Positions 49,467-57,911 of a stretch of 64,000 nt of DNA are shown in pieces. The notes below the pieces were generated by a model, which did not search any database, was not told where the DNA came from, and saw only the letters and a program-made list of their open reading frames with translations. Positions within the stretch are counted from its first letter, which is position 1. Every line of letters begins with the position of its first letter. The DNA is taken from IMG/VR virus record IMGVR_UViG_3300037247_001239, positions 1-64,000 of that record. One strand, written 5' to 3'. A program made the translations under genes and the position numbers. Source of the stretch: a virus.

Positions 49467-50439
49467 CGTTTTGCCTCCGTATCCTGGCCTTCAACTCGGT
49501 CGAGTTGTAGCCCGGGGTGTACGGCACCTCGACCAGCTTCCCGCCCCAGTGTGGCAGGGCGTCTATCACGAGTTGCCGAGACGCCGCCTGAACACCTTCC
49601 CGCCAATCGTCGCCGTGTACCACGTAGGCCGGCTTGTGGGCCAAGAGGCTCCGGAGGTAGTCTCCCTGACACGTCACGTGGGCCACGCCCTTCAGTCCCG
49701 TGGCCACCGCCAGCCGTGCGGAATAGCCGAACGCCGGCTCTGGCTTGTATTTGCAAATTGCCTCGTCGGATAGCAGCCCTATCCAAACCTCCTTTGCGTC
49801 CAGCGAGGCAGCCACACTCAATACGTTCAGGTGTCCCGGATGCACCACGTCCAGACACATCGGCACGTAGGCGATGTCCTGTTTTGTCAAGAAGTGCGGC
49901 TTGTACGCTCGATGCTCGCACGGCTGATTGTACTCTGTGTCGGGAACTTCCCACTGGTCGTAAAGTTCGTGGAGGATGTACACATAATCGCTGGGTACAT
50001 TGAACAGCCTGCCGTATAGCACCCCCGGCCGCCATGCGCCAAACGCCTCGGCGGCAAGCACGATACAAAACGGATCGGGGCTGCCGTGGGTAGGGTTGTA
50101 GCGGTACGGCCCGAGCTTGGTAAACGCCGTCAGGTCGCCGTGTTCGCCGTACCCCTTGAACTTCACCGCGTAGGGCCGCCCGTCCCAGTAGCCGGCGTGG
50201 CGGTGGTCGATCACCTCGGTCTGGATCCCCCGCCGCTGTATGGCCTTGACAATCGCCTCGACGGCCGGCTCGAACTCCTCGGCCCTCGCCCAGAGGTCGA
50301 TGTCGCGGTCGATTGCAATGAACTTGTCCTCACGGGTCCAGCCCAACAGCGTGCCGGCCCCCAAGCAGAACGGCAGCCTAACATCCTTCAGGGCATCGGC
50401 CACATGGAACAGCAGCTTGCAGGCGTTGTGTTCGTTCAT
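49444..50439 (-). CDS. LicD-like domain fused to cytidylyltransferase-like domain
   Basis: 331 residues. First part: LGAGTLLGWTREDKFIAIDRDIDLWARAEE (about 26-55) is the LicD/fukutin nucleotidyltransferase-like site with D-x-D. Second part: LDVVHPGHLNVLSVAASLDAKEVWIGLLSDEA (HxGH at 200-203), YKPEPAFGYSARLAVATGL, VVHGDDWREG and PGYNSTELK follow the CTP:phospho-alcohol cytidylyltransferase order. Such domains make and attach phosphocholine, phosphoethanolamine or aminoethylphosphonate-type groups to glycans. A fusion could make the CDP donor and transfer it in one protein. Start overlaps the upstream stop. Confidence 0.8.
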   Translation of the reverse strand: MNEHNACKLLFHVADALKDVRLPFCLGAGTLLGWTREDKFIAIDRDIDLWARAEEFEPAVEAIVKAIQRRGIQTEVIDHRHAGYWDGRPYAVKFKGYGEHGDLTAFTKLGPYRYNPTHGSPDPFCIVLAAEAFGAWRPGVLYGRLFNVPSDYVYILHELYDQWEVPDTEYNQPCEHRAYKPHFLTKQDIAYVPMCLDVVHPGHLNVLSVAASLDAKEVWIGLLSDEAICKYKPEPAFGYSARLAVATGLKGVAHVTCQGDYLRSLLAHKPAYVVHGDDWREGVQAASRQLVIDALPHWGGKLVEVPYTPGYNSTELKARIRRQNDAQETRR

Positions 50440-51785
50440 CCGGTTGCGCTCACGGTCTGTTGTCGAAACGCGAGATTGCCAATACACCCCCGGCAGCAAT
50501 CATGTCGAGTCCTAGGGAACCCGGCCAGCAACTCCAGGTATCCCACCTGTAGACGGCAGTGGCTCTCGGGATACCGGGCCAGATCCAGGCCAAACTCATT
50601 CGCCACCGTGACCAGCATTGCGCAGCCGTAGACGCGGTCGCCCAGCAACGCCGGACCCTCGCACCCGCATCGGGCCGGCAGCACCTCGCTGCCGGCCAGT
50701 TCACGGGGGATCAGGTAGTGCCGCCGCCGGGGCGCCACCTCGACCTTGGCCCCGTACCGTTCTTGCAGCCGCCGAATGGCCCGGTTGTTGTCGCCATAGT
50801 ACGAAATCCGCAACGTCGACAGCGATTCCATCAACCCATCGGTCACCCGGTCGACGGGATCCCCATTCGTAAACAGGTTCACCTGGTCGCCCAGTCCCGA
50901 CTCCCGCAACAGCCGGGCTCCCTCCTCGACGTGCGGCCACAGCAGCGGTTCGCCACCGGTGAGGATCAGCGAGCGGTAGGGCGGATAGCCAGACGCCTTG
51001 GTGAGCTGGATCCATTCCACAAGGTCGTTCAGCGATAGTTCGTAGTCGGGGGCCCACCGGCGAAACCCCCGCTGCGAACACTCGGGGCAGTCCCGCGTGC
51101 AACGGGCGGTGGTGAAGAAATTGAAATGATTGTTCTGGTGGTCCAGCACGGGCAGCCTATTCGTGAGATAGTTCTTCGGCGGCTGCATCCGGCCAATCCG
51201 CAGATTCTCCAGGTTGCCCCCGAGGATCCGCTGGTCGCGCGGCGGATGATCAACGTGCATCAAGGGAAACTGCCGCAACTCCACGGTCTCGATCCCACGC
51301 TCCCTCCGCCGCAACGCTAGGATGTCGTCCTCGCCGCCGTGGCCGGTCAGCCGCTCGTCCCAACCGCCCACCCGCAACCAGTCGGCCGCGGTCATGGCCA
51401 CCCAGCTACCGGTCCCGTCCTCTCGGATTGGCAGCCCCAGCCACCCTTTCCAGTCCAGCTCGCCGGCCCTCTCCGCAGGCAGGTTGCGACACTTGGCCCA
51501 CACGGCCGTGCCGTCCGCAACCGTGCGCCGCGTATGCTCGACCAGTCCCGGGGGCACCAGCATATCTACGTCGGTGCAGACGATCGCCCGGGAGGAAGAC
51601 AGGGCCGCAAGAATCCCGTCGTTGCGGGCCTTGGCTCGGCTGAACTCGTCTAGTTTAATTGCCATGTGGAGATTGATTAGTTCGTAGCCAAGTGTTTTTT
51701 GCAGCGTGGCCTTGAAGCGATCCCGGACTTCGTCGGAGATCCCCACGGCAGCAACCACGATTCCCAACGGGCGGTTATCCATCAT
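50436..51785 (-). CDS. Glycosyltransferase-radical SAM fusion protein
   Basis: 449 residues. N-terminal domain: CTDVDM with D-x-D at 72-74, GGWDERLTGHGGEDDILALRRRE (140-162), the acceptor-side motif of galactosyltransferase-like GT-A enzymes. From residue ~215 a radical-SAM domain starts: ARCTRDCPECS with CxxxCxxC at 229, 233, 236, LILTGGEPLLWP, then a Cys-rich C terminus (CGCEGP, CCRGCIG) for further clusters. The combination suggests the sugar is added and then chemically altered by the same protein. Partner of the separate radical-SAM gene at 48286. Confidence 0.85.
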   Translation of the reverse strand: MMDNRPLGIVVAAVGISDEVRDRFKATLQKTLGYELINLHMAIKLDEFSRAKARNDGILAALSSSRAIVCTDVDMLVPPGLVEHTRRTVADGTAVWAKCRNLPAERAGELDWKGWLGLPIREDGTGSWVAMTAADWLRVGGWDERLTGHGGEDDILALRRRERGIETVELRQFPLMHVDHPPRDQRILGGNLENLRIGRMQPPKNYLTNRLPVLDHQNNHFNFFTTARCTRDCPECSQRGFRRWAPDYELSLNDLVEWIQLTKASGYPPYRSLILTGGEPLLWPHVEEGARLLRESGLGDQVNLFTNGDPVDRVTDGLMESLSTLRISYYGDNNRAIRRLQERYGAKVEVAPRRRHYLIPRELAGSEVLPARCGCEGPALLGDRVYGCAMLVTVANEFGLDLARYPESHCRLQVGYLELLAGFPRTRHDCCRGCIGNLAFRQQTVSATG

Positions 51786-52438
51786 AGATGGTGCTTTCGT
51801 CTAATGTACGCACTGCTGGCCGGGCCGTAATCCTGCGCGCTGATCCCCCGGTCAAGGTAATGGGCGTCGAATAGAACATCGTCCACCAGCACGCCCCGCC
51901 AGTCAGCCTCAAGCATTGTCAGCCAGCAGTCCCAGTCGATGAAACTCCTGAGATGCTCGTCCCAGCCGCGAAACGCAGGGGCACGCATCAGGCTCATCAC
52001 GCTGATACTGTTGCGACCCCTGAGATGTTTCCAGGTAAACGGTTCTGCCACGATGATCTTGCCGTCCGGTACCTTGCATTCGCCGCCCGCGTGGACGACC
52101 CGGTAGTGCCCGTAGGCCACGCCCACCGTGAGGTCCTCCTTGATAGCCTGATACAAACGCCGCAAAGCATCCTGGTGCAAAACAACATCATCGTCGCAGA
52201 AGAACAGGAAGGGTTGCGTGGCCTTCCGCCAGCCTCGGTTGCGTTTCTCCGACGCGCCCCCCGGCCCCAGCTCGATAATGATCTCCGCCGGCCTGTTCTC
52301 CACGATCGCCCGTATCACCGGCAAACAGAAGAAGTCTTGCCTCGACTCCTGGAGGGTCACGATCACGCTGATCGGCAAGGTTTCAGATTCGTTTTTCAGA
52401 CACACCGTACTTCTCTTTCTGCACGTAGGGAAGATCAT
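51782..52438 (-). CDS. Family 2 glycosyltransferase
   Basis: About 218 residues. VIVTLQESRQDFF and EIIIELGPGGASEKRNRGWRKA, then PFLFFCDDDVVLHQDALRRLY with the DDD metal motif, SLMRAPAFRGWDE and IDWDCWLTM. Start is uncertain: an ATG at 52438 is used, but a later GTG or TTG near 52400 could be true, since the upstream gene ends at 52383. Overlaps the next gene by 4 bp. Confidence 0.8.
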   Translation of the reverse strand: MIFPTCRKRSTVCLKNESETLPISVIVTLQESRQDFFCLPVIRAIVENRPAEIIIELGPGGASEKRNRGWRKATQPFLFFCDDDVVLHQDALRRLYQAIKEDLTVGVAYGHYRVVHAGGECKVPDGKIIVAEPFTWKHLRGRNSISVMSLMRAPAFRGWDEHLRSFIDWDCWLTMLEADWRGVLVDDVLFDAHYLDRGISAQDYGPASSAYIRRKHHL

Positions 52439-53045
52439 GACCACGAAAGCCCTCGATTTGCTCACAGGTAAGCGACGTAATCTTCATCGCAGGTTTGCCG
52501 ATGGCCGCAATCAGGTACCCGTCGCCGGTGACCTTCGGAGCGAATTGCCTGAACACGCTGCTGCGGCACACGTAACAGGCATGTACCGTGGACACCCTTC
52601 CGGCACGGCACGCACAGGGGAAGTCGCGTTCGTTGGACACACGGAGCGAGGCGCCCACACCAACTCGTTTGAGCATTACCGCCGCCGCGTCGGTCTCTTC
52701 CAGTAACGCAACCATACTGCCCAGCCATCCCCAAGGCACCAGGATGTCGTTGTCGTGCTTCACGATGTACTCCGAGTCGTCGGCGATATGTTCCAGCGCT
52801 GCCAGCATCCCGCCGAAGTCGCCGGTGTTCTCCGGCAAGTGGATCGCGCGGACCCGGCTGTACCACTTGCTCGGCATTGCGGCGATCCAGTCCAGCCACT
52901 CACGGGTCCCGTCGGTCGACGCCTGGTTGATGACCAGGTGCTCGTAGTCGGGGTAGTGCGTGTTGTTGCGTATGGCCGCCACCGTCTGGACGGTGTACTC
53001 CAAGCGGTTGCGAGCCCGGGTCACGATGCTTACTTTGCCGTTCAT
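52383..53045 (-). CDS. Family 2 glycosyltransferase
   Basis: 220 residues. KVSIVTRARNRLEYTVQTVAAI start, HLVINQASTDGTREWLDW, YIVKHDNDILVPWGWLG with the D-x-D motif, and a terminal CxxC pair around ACRAGRV...ACYVCRS. Part of the four-gene sugar cluster; 3-4 bp overlaps with both neighbours imply one translation unit. Confidence 0.82.
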   Translation of the reverse strand: MNGKVSIVTRARNRLEYTVQTVAAIRNNTHYPDYEHLVINQASTDGTREWLDWIAAMPSKWYSRVRAIHLPENTGDFGGMLAALEHIADDSEYIVKHDNDILVPWGWLGSMVALLEETDAAAVMLKRVGVGASLRVSNERDFPCACRAGRVSTVHACYVCRSSVFRQFAPKVTGDGYLIAAIGKPAMKITSLTCEQIEGFRGHDLPYVQKEKYGVSEKRI

Positions 53046-53764
53046 GCAGAAGCCACCTCGTCCCAGTCAATCAATGGGCTCAACCACTGCGCCTCGCAGT
53101 GCGTGGCGTAGGCGGGTACGGCCGAGCCGATGGTAGCTCCCAGCCTGCACAACTCTCGGAATATATCGAAATCCGGGGGCACGATTTCCCCCTTGCTCAT
53201 CTCGTAGAACACCCCCGCGTCCTTCCGCAGCGTCCCCAGCCGGCACGCAAACGTCATGGTGGTGGAGTTGGTCAGCTTGAAGTGACAGCGTGGCCCCAGG
53301 TAGAGTCGCGTGTTCTCCGCCCTGAAGGCGACCAACGGGTTGGGGCCGCCATCGAGATACTTGTCCGGATGGTCGTAGAGTGTGAGGTAGTGAAAGTCCA
53401 GGGCCATCCCCTCGTGGATCACCTCCGCCGCGCCCGGCCGGTGCAGGTAGTCGTCCTCTACCAGGTAGACGATCTCGTCGTCGGAGGCGTCGAGGCTGAG
53501 GGTGTAGTCCAGTGCCCGCAAAAACGCCTCGGCGCCGTTGGCGGCCTGGATGGGGCAGAGGTGAGCGGGTTCGTGCGGGCAAAGAACCGTAAGAAAGGCG
53601 TCAAATTGGACAGGGGTACCAAAACCATGGGCAACGAAATGGAGGCTGGCCTTGCTGCCAAGCACCTTGACGCAGCTAGCCAAGCACTCTTTCTTAGAAA
53701 ACCACCCTGGCCGCGGCTTGCCCGTATCCTTCTCGGGAGAGATCCGGTACACAATCTGCATCAC
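53042..53764 (-). CDS. GT-A type glycosyltransferase
   Basis: 240 residues. IVYRISPEKDTGKPRPGWFSKKECLASC start, DEIVYLVEDDYLHRPGAAEVI (E-D-D metal motif), TNSTTMTFACRLGTLRKDAGVFYE and a C-terminal WLSPLIDWDEV. Likely a nucleotide-sugar dependent transferase, last of the island on this strand (its most upstream gene). Confidence 0.72.
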   Translation of the reverse strand: MMQIVYRISPEKDTGKPRPGWFSKKECLASCVKVLGSKASLHFVAHGFGTPVQFDAFLTVLCPHEPAHLCPIQAANGAEAFLRALDYTLSLDASDDEIVYLVEDDYLHRPGAAEVIHEGMALDFHYLTLYDHPDKYLDGGPNPLVAFRAENTRLYLGPRCHFKLTNSTTMTFACRLGTLRKDAGVFYEMSKGEIVPPDFDIFRELCRLGATIGSAVPAYATHCEAQWLSPLIDWDEVASA

Positions 53765-54027
53765 ATCACCTCCAATTCCCTGAGTTTCTGGAGCAACCCC
53801 GGGGGCGGCGGTCCCTCATTGAAGTTGCAGGTCCCGTCGTCGCCGCGAATCAGCCGCAACGTGAAGTCGTACGCACGGGCCGCCTCTTCCGGGCTATCGA
53901 AGTAACCCAGGTTCAGATGGCGATCGCCACCCCAGCGGATCTTGGCCCTCCACCGCCGGTTGGTGCAGTGCCAGGAAACTCCGCGATAATGTGGTGCATC
54001 GCTGGGCGGCTGATGCTTCTTCGTCAC
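53761..54027 (-). CDS. AP2-domain DNA-binding protein
   Basis: 88 residues from GTG 54027, overlapping the preceding TGA. YRGVSWHCTNRRWRAKIRWGGDRHLNLGYFDSPEEAARAYDFTLRLIRGDDGTCNFNEG is a complete AP2/ERF-type domain (YRGV, WRAKI, LGYF, EEAARAYD, NFN). In phages these usually belong to homing endonucleases; here there is no nuclease part, so it is a stand-alone DNA-binding protein or a remnant. Located between the sugar island and the adhesin genes. Confidence 0.85.
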   Translation of the reverse strand: MTKKHQPPSDAPHYRGVSWHCTNRRWRAKIRWGGDRHLNLGYFDSPEEAARAYDFTLRLIRGDDGTCNFNEGPPPPGLLQKLRELEVM

Positions 54028-54028
54028 G

Positions 54029-54238
54029 TCAGGTTCTCCGCAAAACGTCCTCCGACCCGCTCCCGCGCGCCATGGTGGTCTCGGCCGAGCGGGCCGCCTT
54101 CCCCAACGTAGCCTCGGTGGTGGCAACGCGACGGATCGTGGTGGGGAGGGTGACTGGGGGCGCCACGCCCAAGCCAGTCCACGTCCCACTGGCAAAGGTA
54201 TCGCTCGCAAACGTGTTGCTGGCGAAGCTGTTTTTCAT
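54029..54238 (-). CDS. Small protein with SFASxTFAS repeats
   Basis: 69 residues from ATG 54238. NSFASNTFASDTFASGTW repeats FAS three times. This kind of start recurs in small phage structural proteins, so it may be the end of the fibre cluster. Function unknown. Confidence 0.5.
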   Translation of the reverse strand: MKNSFASNTFASDTFASGTWTGLGVAPPVTLPTTIRRVATTEATLGKAARSAETTMARGSGSEDVLRRT

Positions 54239-57117
54239 CCGTAGCTCACCCCAGTCCGATCTCCATCTTCTGTCACGGTCACAGTAACCCGTGTAGTACT
54301 TCCGTCGACCCCCTTGAAGACCTCCGTTCCCGTCCCGGCCCCCGAGACCTTGCCCGCACACGCCGCCGCGATAATCCGCAATGCCGCCTGGATCGACTTG
54401 CCGTCGATGGGCGTGTCGGTCTGGAGCACATCGACCATCTCGGTATTGACCTGGGCGGGCGTGGCCAGCAAGGCGTGGGCCGTATCCATTTCCGCCTTCG
54501 TGGGCCCATCATAGTCTGACAATGCTGCGTCAGCCTCAGCGTTGATGTTCGTGAGGTTGATCGCCGCATCCTGCGTCAGGCTCGTTGTCGTGCCGTTGTC
54601 GGTGATCGAGCAGTTGCCCCGGACGACTACTGTCAGGCTCGTACAGGTCGCGTCTATGATAAGCTGCCCATCTGTTTCAATCGATATAATGGTCGTGGCA
54701 ACAGCATTGTTGATCTGAACCCCCCCCGAACCGTGCCGCATATACAGGTCTATATCTGCAACACTATTGATGTTCACGATGGGTGTGCCGCTGCCAGCAA
54801 CGGCAGACGACCAATAATCGAAGTGGCAATCCGCACGGATTGTCAAAGTTCCAGCGGCAAGAAGACAGCTTACCGATGTAACTTCCAATCCCGTAATTGC
54901 AGAGAGAACACAGCATTCGGCTTGGAACCGCCCCGTCCCGCCTTGGGCACCTGTAATCAGCACGTGCCTGAAGTGGCTGTTATCCACATCCTGAGAGCCA
55001 AGATTGACCGAGTTCGCCATCATTTCGCCAATACCGATGAATTCATAGTCCTCCATCGTCGCGGTGAGGGTGACAGACGAATTGTTGACAAGGTAGATGC
55101 GGTCTACGCCAAGACTGTCCGCGATAGTCTTTGCTGCGGCAATCGTCGATACCTTGTTCGCCCAAGTGCCATCGGTCCCGTTCACCGTGTTCGTGTTCGC
55201 TGCGGCGTCGTCAAGATAGACACCGGGACCGTAGGGACCCGCGTAGGCTGAGCCAAAAGTTCCTACTAAAGTTGCTGCGATATCAGCACCCTTCCATGCA
55301 CCATCTGTGTTGACAGTAGGACTTCCGGTTAGGTTGTTGACAATACTCTTGTAAGACCCTCTGATCTCAACGCTAGCGTCTGCACCGTTCAGCGTCACTG
55401 TCCCGAGACGACCATTGATGGTAATTGTATCACCAGACTGCAATCCAGAGACCGTAATACTGTCCATCCAGTTGCGCCATTCAGCGGTGATAGCCTGACC
55501 AGCGGTCTTTGTGAAAGTCGGGGCACCAGCTCCCGCAACGTTGCTATAGCAATTATGGTATTCATAGTCACCCGCAAGAGTTTGAGTGACAGTACCGCTG
55601 AACGCACAGAAATCAAAGTGCCCAATCTGAACCGACATTGTGCCGACATCGCAACCCTCATAATGGACTTCCGTTGCTGATGTCCCAACTCCTGTTACAT
55701 GAGCACCCTGGAAATAAGCCCCGTTTACATCCTGACCGCCGAGCGCAAGCGTCCAGTTGTCGCCAAAGTACGATTCATTGACCGTACTTTCTGCCAAAGT
55801 GAACGAGGAACCGTTGATGATGTGGAAATCCATCAAATTAACGGCAGAATTACCTGAAAGCGTCTTTGCATCGGCCAAGGTTAGCACTGCCTTGTCAGCT
55901 ACACCATTAACAAAAGGCTCTGTTCCTGCCACACCATTAACGGTATTCACCCAAACCCGTCCATTGGCGTATCCAACTGACTGGCCGATGTTCACCGCCT
56001 TTACCAACACCTTATCGACGCTCAGGTTAGAAGGTGTTGTGGTGTCGGTCTCGAAGCGGATGTAAACCTTACCTAACTCTGTTCCTGTTCCCGTATGTTT
56101 AAGCAATAGAGGTAGATCAAGGGCCTTGAATGTTGACCCTCCAGACCCTTCCACCGTGCCTATAATCTCCCAATCTGAACCAACGTGATCGAATGCCTTA
56201 ACCTTAATTTCATCAGCATTTCCGCTTACATTGGCAAGTATTGAAACCTCACTGGCCGTACGACCACCACCTACCGAAGCCCCGTAAACAATGTCTATGT
56301 CGTTGGGGCCGGCATCGTCGATGTCATGCACCACGCCATCCGCCGCTTCAAGATTTGCAAAGGTAGTAGCACCCTGCACCGAACCCACGAACACTTCGCC
56401 CTTGATCGACGATACAATAGTCTCCGATCCTGTAAACGTCTCGGACACAAAAGTATCTGTGATGACAACCTCATTCACTGTCTGGCTGATGATCGCGAAG
56501 GCACCGTTGTAATTCACGGTACCCGCGATCGTTACCTCACGGCCCGCAATAAATGCATGGCCTGTGACCGGAATACCGACCAGACCGCCGCCCTTATCTA
56601 CCGCAGCGGCATTGTCGATAGTGTCCGTTGTTGTATTGTCCTCGGATATGTTGATATTTACCGAGCCGCCTGACGCCGCGCCGATATTGTCAACTTGTGA
56701 CTGCGTAGCCGGCATTTGGCTGCTCTCCGTTGCATCGACGAGGATGTCGTTCAGTGCCGAGTTACGGAATCCAATCACCGGTCCGATCCACGGCAAAATG
56801 CCGGTCGCGAATCCCGAGAACCATCCGAAACCCTCCGCATCGTTGTTGATCGAACCCCCGCCCGATGCGGGAATCTCAATCGAGTACATCCCATTGCCCT
56901 TATTTGTCCAATCGTACACTCCGGCAGTCGTCGGCGTTACGGCGGTCTGTGTGTAGGCTCCAGCAGTTGTGACGAAGTTCCAAACTAGGTCCATGCCTGC
57001 CTGGTCATAGGTTACGGACTCCTCCCGCGTCTTGAAATCTGTGTCGTCAATTAACGCGACGATATTCACCGGTACTGCCGCTAGGGCTGCATCAACGTCC
57101 ATCCATATCGCAGGCAT
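54235..57117 (-). CDS. Large adhesin/tailspike-like beta-helix protein
   Basis: 960 residues from ATG 57117 (overlaps upstream stop). After a ~150-residue N-terminal head, the protein is beta-repeat rich. Two ~130-residue blocks resemble one another: both contain VNGxxGT..., a variable helix, NxSxxTL, then GxxxxxxxLGGQDV or LGSQDV and a VxITG or HVTG strand. A C-terminal helix (DGPTKAEMDTAHALLATPAQVN) is a trimerisation-like element. It probably binds host surface glycans. Confidence 0.65.
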   Translation of the reverse strand: MPAIWMDVDAALAAVPVNIVALIDDTDFKTREESVTYDQAGMDLVWNFVTTAGAYTQTAVTPTTAGVYDWTNKGNGMYSIEIPASGGGSINNDAEGFGWFSGFATGILPWIGPVIGFRNSALNDILVDATESSQMPATQSQVDNIGAASGGSVNINISEDNTTTDTIDNAAAVDKGGGLVGIPVTGHAFIAGREVTIAGTVNYNGAFAIISQTVNEVVITDTFVSETFTGSETIVSSIKGEVFVGSVQGATTFANLEAADGVVHDIDDAGPNDIDIVYGASVGGGRTASEVSILANVSGNADEIKVKAFDHVGSDWEIIGTVEGSGGSTFKALDLPLLLKHTGTGTELGKVYIRFETDTTTPSNLSVDKVLVKAVNIGQSVGYANGRVWVNTVNGVAGTEPFVNGVADKAVLTLADAKTLSGNSAVNLMDFHIINGSSFTLAESTVNESYFGDNWTLALGGQDVNGAYFQGAHVTGVGTSATEVHYEGCDVGTMSVQIGHFDFCAFSGTVTQTLAGDYEYHNCYSNVAGAGAPTFTKTAGQAITAEWRNWMDSITVSGLQSGDTITINGRLGTVTLNGADASVEIRGSYKSIVNNLTGSPTVNTDGAWKGADIAATLVGTFGSAYAGPYGPGVYLDDAAANTNTVNGTDGTWANKVSTIAAAKTIADSLGVDRIYLVNNSSVTLTATMEDYEFIGIGEMMANSVNLGSQDVDNSHFRHVLITGAQGGTGRFQAECCVLSAITGLEVTSVSCLLAAGTLTIRADCHFDYWSSAVAGSGTPIVNINSVADIDLYMRHGSGGVQINNAVATTIISIETDGQLIIDATCTSLTVVVRGNCSITDNGTTTSLTQDAAINLTNINAEADAALSDYDGPTKAEMDTAHALLATPAQVNTEMVDVLQTDTPIDGKSIQAALRIIAAACAGKVSGAGTGTEVFKGVDGSTTRVTVTVTEDGDRTGVSYG

Positions 57118-57911
57118 TAGACGGCCCCCGCTACTTGTTGCTGGTAGTAATACCAAGGATTGCCTACCGCCGGAGCCGCCGCTGCCGGATACACCTGGCT
57201 GCGGAGACGGGGAATGGCGGAGGGGTCGGCGACGTAAATGCCAATTTCGCTGGATGTAAGAGCACGGTTGTAGAAGTATAGTCCGTTGATCGTTATCCAA
57301 TCCGGTGCAAAAAAGTTGGAGACGCCAATCTTATTGATGTTTGCCCAATCAAACGTCTGAGCCGACACCTTTTCTGGCGACTGCCATACCCCATCGATGT
57401 ACAGATTGTATGCCGTACCCTTCTTCGTTACTGCCCAAACACGACTGCCGGAGATCAAGTCATCGCCAACAGTCCAAGTATGAGAACTACCGTCGTCGAA
57501 ACCGACAATCACAGTACCATTTGATCTGATTTGCAGAAGGCTGTTGGATACTTCACCCGTAGCTTTCCCCAGAAACGTGAACCTCCTGGTCCCGGTCAAG
57601 TCGGGATTGGAGTCTGCTACAGCAACGACCGTCCAATCGCCGGGATCAGCCATTGCCGTAATCAGTGTGTGGTCCGTTTCTGTGTGTTTTAGTCCCCATC
57701 CAAACCGACTCGCCATCCAAGCCGTCGCCGGGTCCATGTTGGTCAGCGTGCCATGGTTGCCGTAACCGCTCCAATCCCGCAGCGTCAACCCCGTCGGCCC
57801 CAAAGTCGGAGCCCACAGGCCCTTGAGTCCGGTCCAGAGATTGGGATTCTCAGACTCGGCAGCGTTGCGAGCGAAGCCCTGTTTGTACGATGGGATTAAG
57901 AGACTGGACAC
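57117..57911 (-). CDS. LamG/concanavalin-like lectin domain protein
   Basis: 264 residues. GLKGLWAPTLGPTGLTLRDWSGYGNHGTLTNM and TVVAVADSNPDLTGTRRFTFLGKATGEVSNSLLQIRSNGTVIVGFDDG, then GTAYNLYIDGVWQ and INGLYFYNRALTSSEI, form the classic LamG-type lectin arrangement used by phage receptor-binding proteins. Expected to recognise a surface sugar. Adjacent to the adhesin gene. Confidence 0.82.
   Translation of the reverse strand: MSSLLIPSYKQGFARNAAESENPNLWTGLKGLWAPTLGPTGLTLRDWSGYGNHGTLTNMDPATAWMASRFGWGLKHTETDHTLITAMADPGDWTVVAVADSNPDLTGTRRFTFLGKATGEVSNSLLQIRSNGTVIVGFDDGSSHTWTVGDDLISGSRVWAVTKKGTAYNLYIDGVWQSPEKVSAQTFDWANINKIGVSNFFAPDWITINGLYFYNRALTSSEIGIYVADPSAIPRLRSQVYPAAAAPAVGNPWYYYQQQVAGAV

Noticed and set aside
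48301-49773. 490-codon plus-strand frame opposite the radical-SAM gene
   Set aside because: His/Pro/Leu-rich shadow with no start signal. The opposite strand encodes the radical SAM motif set.
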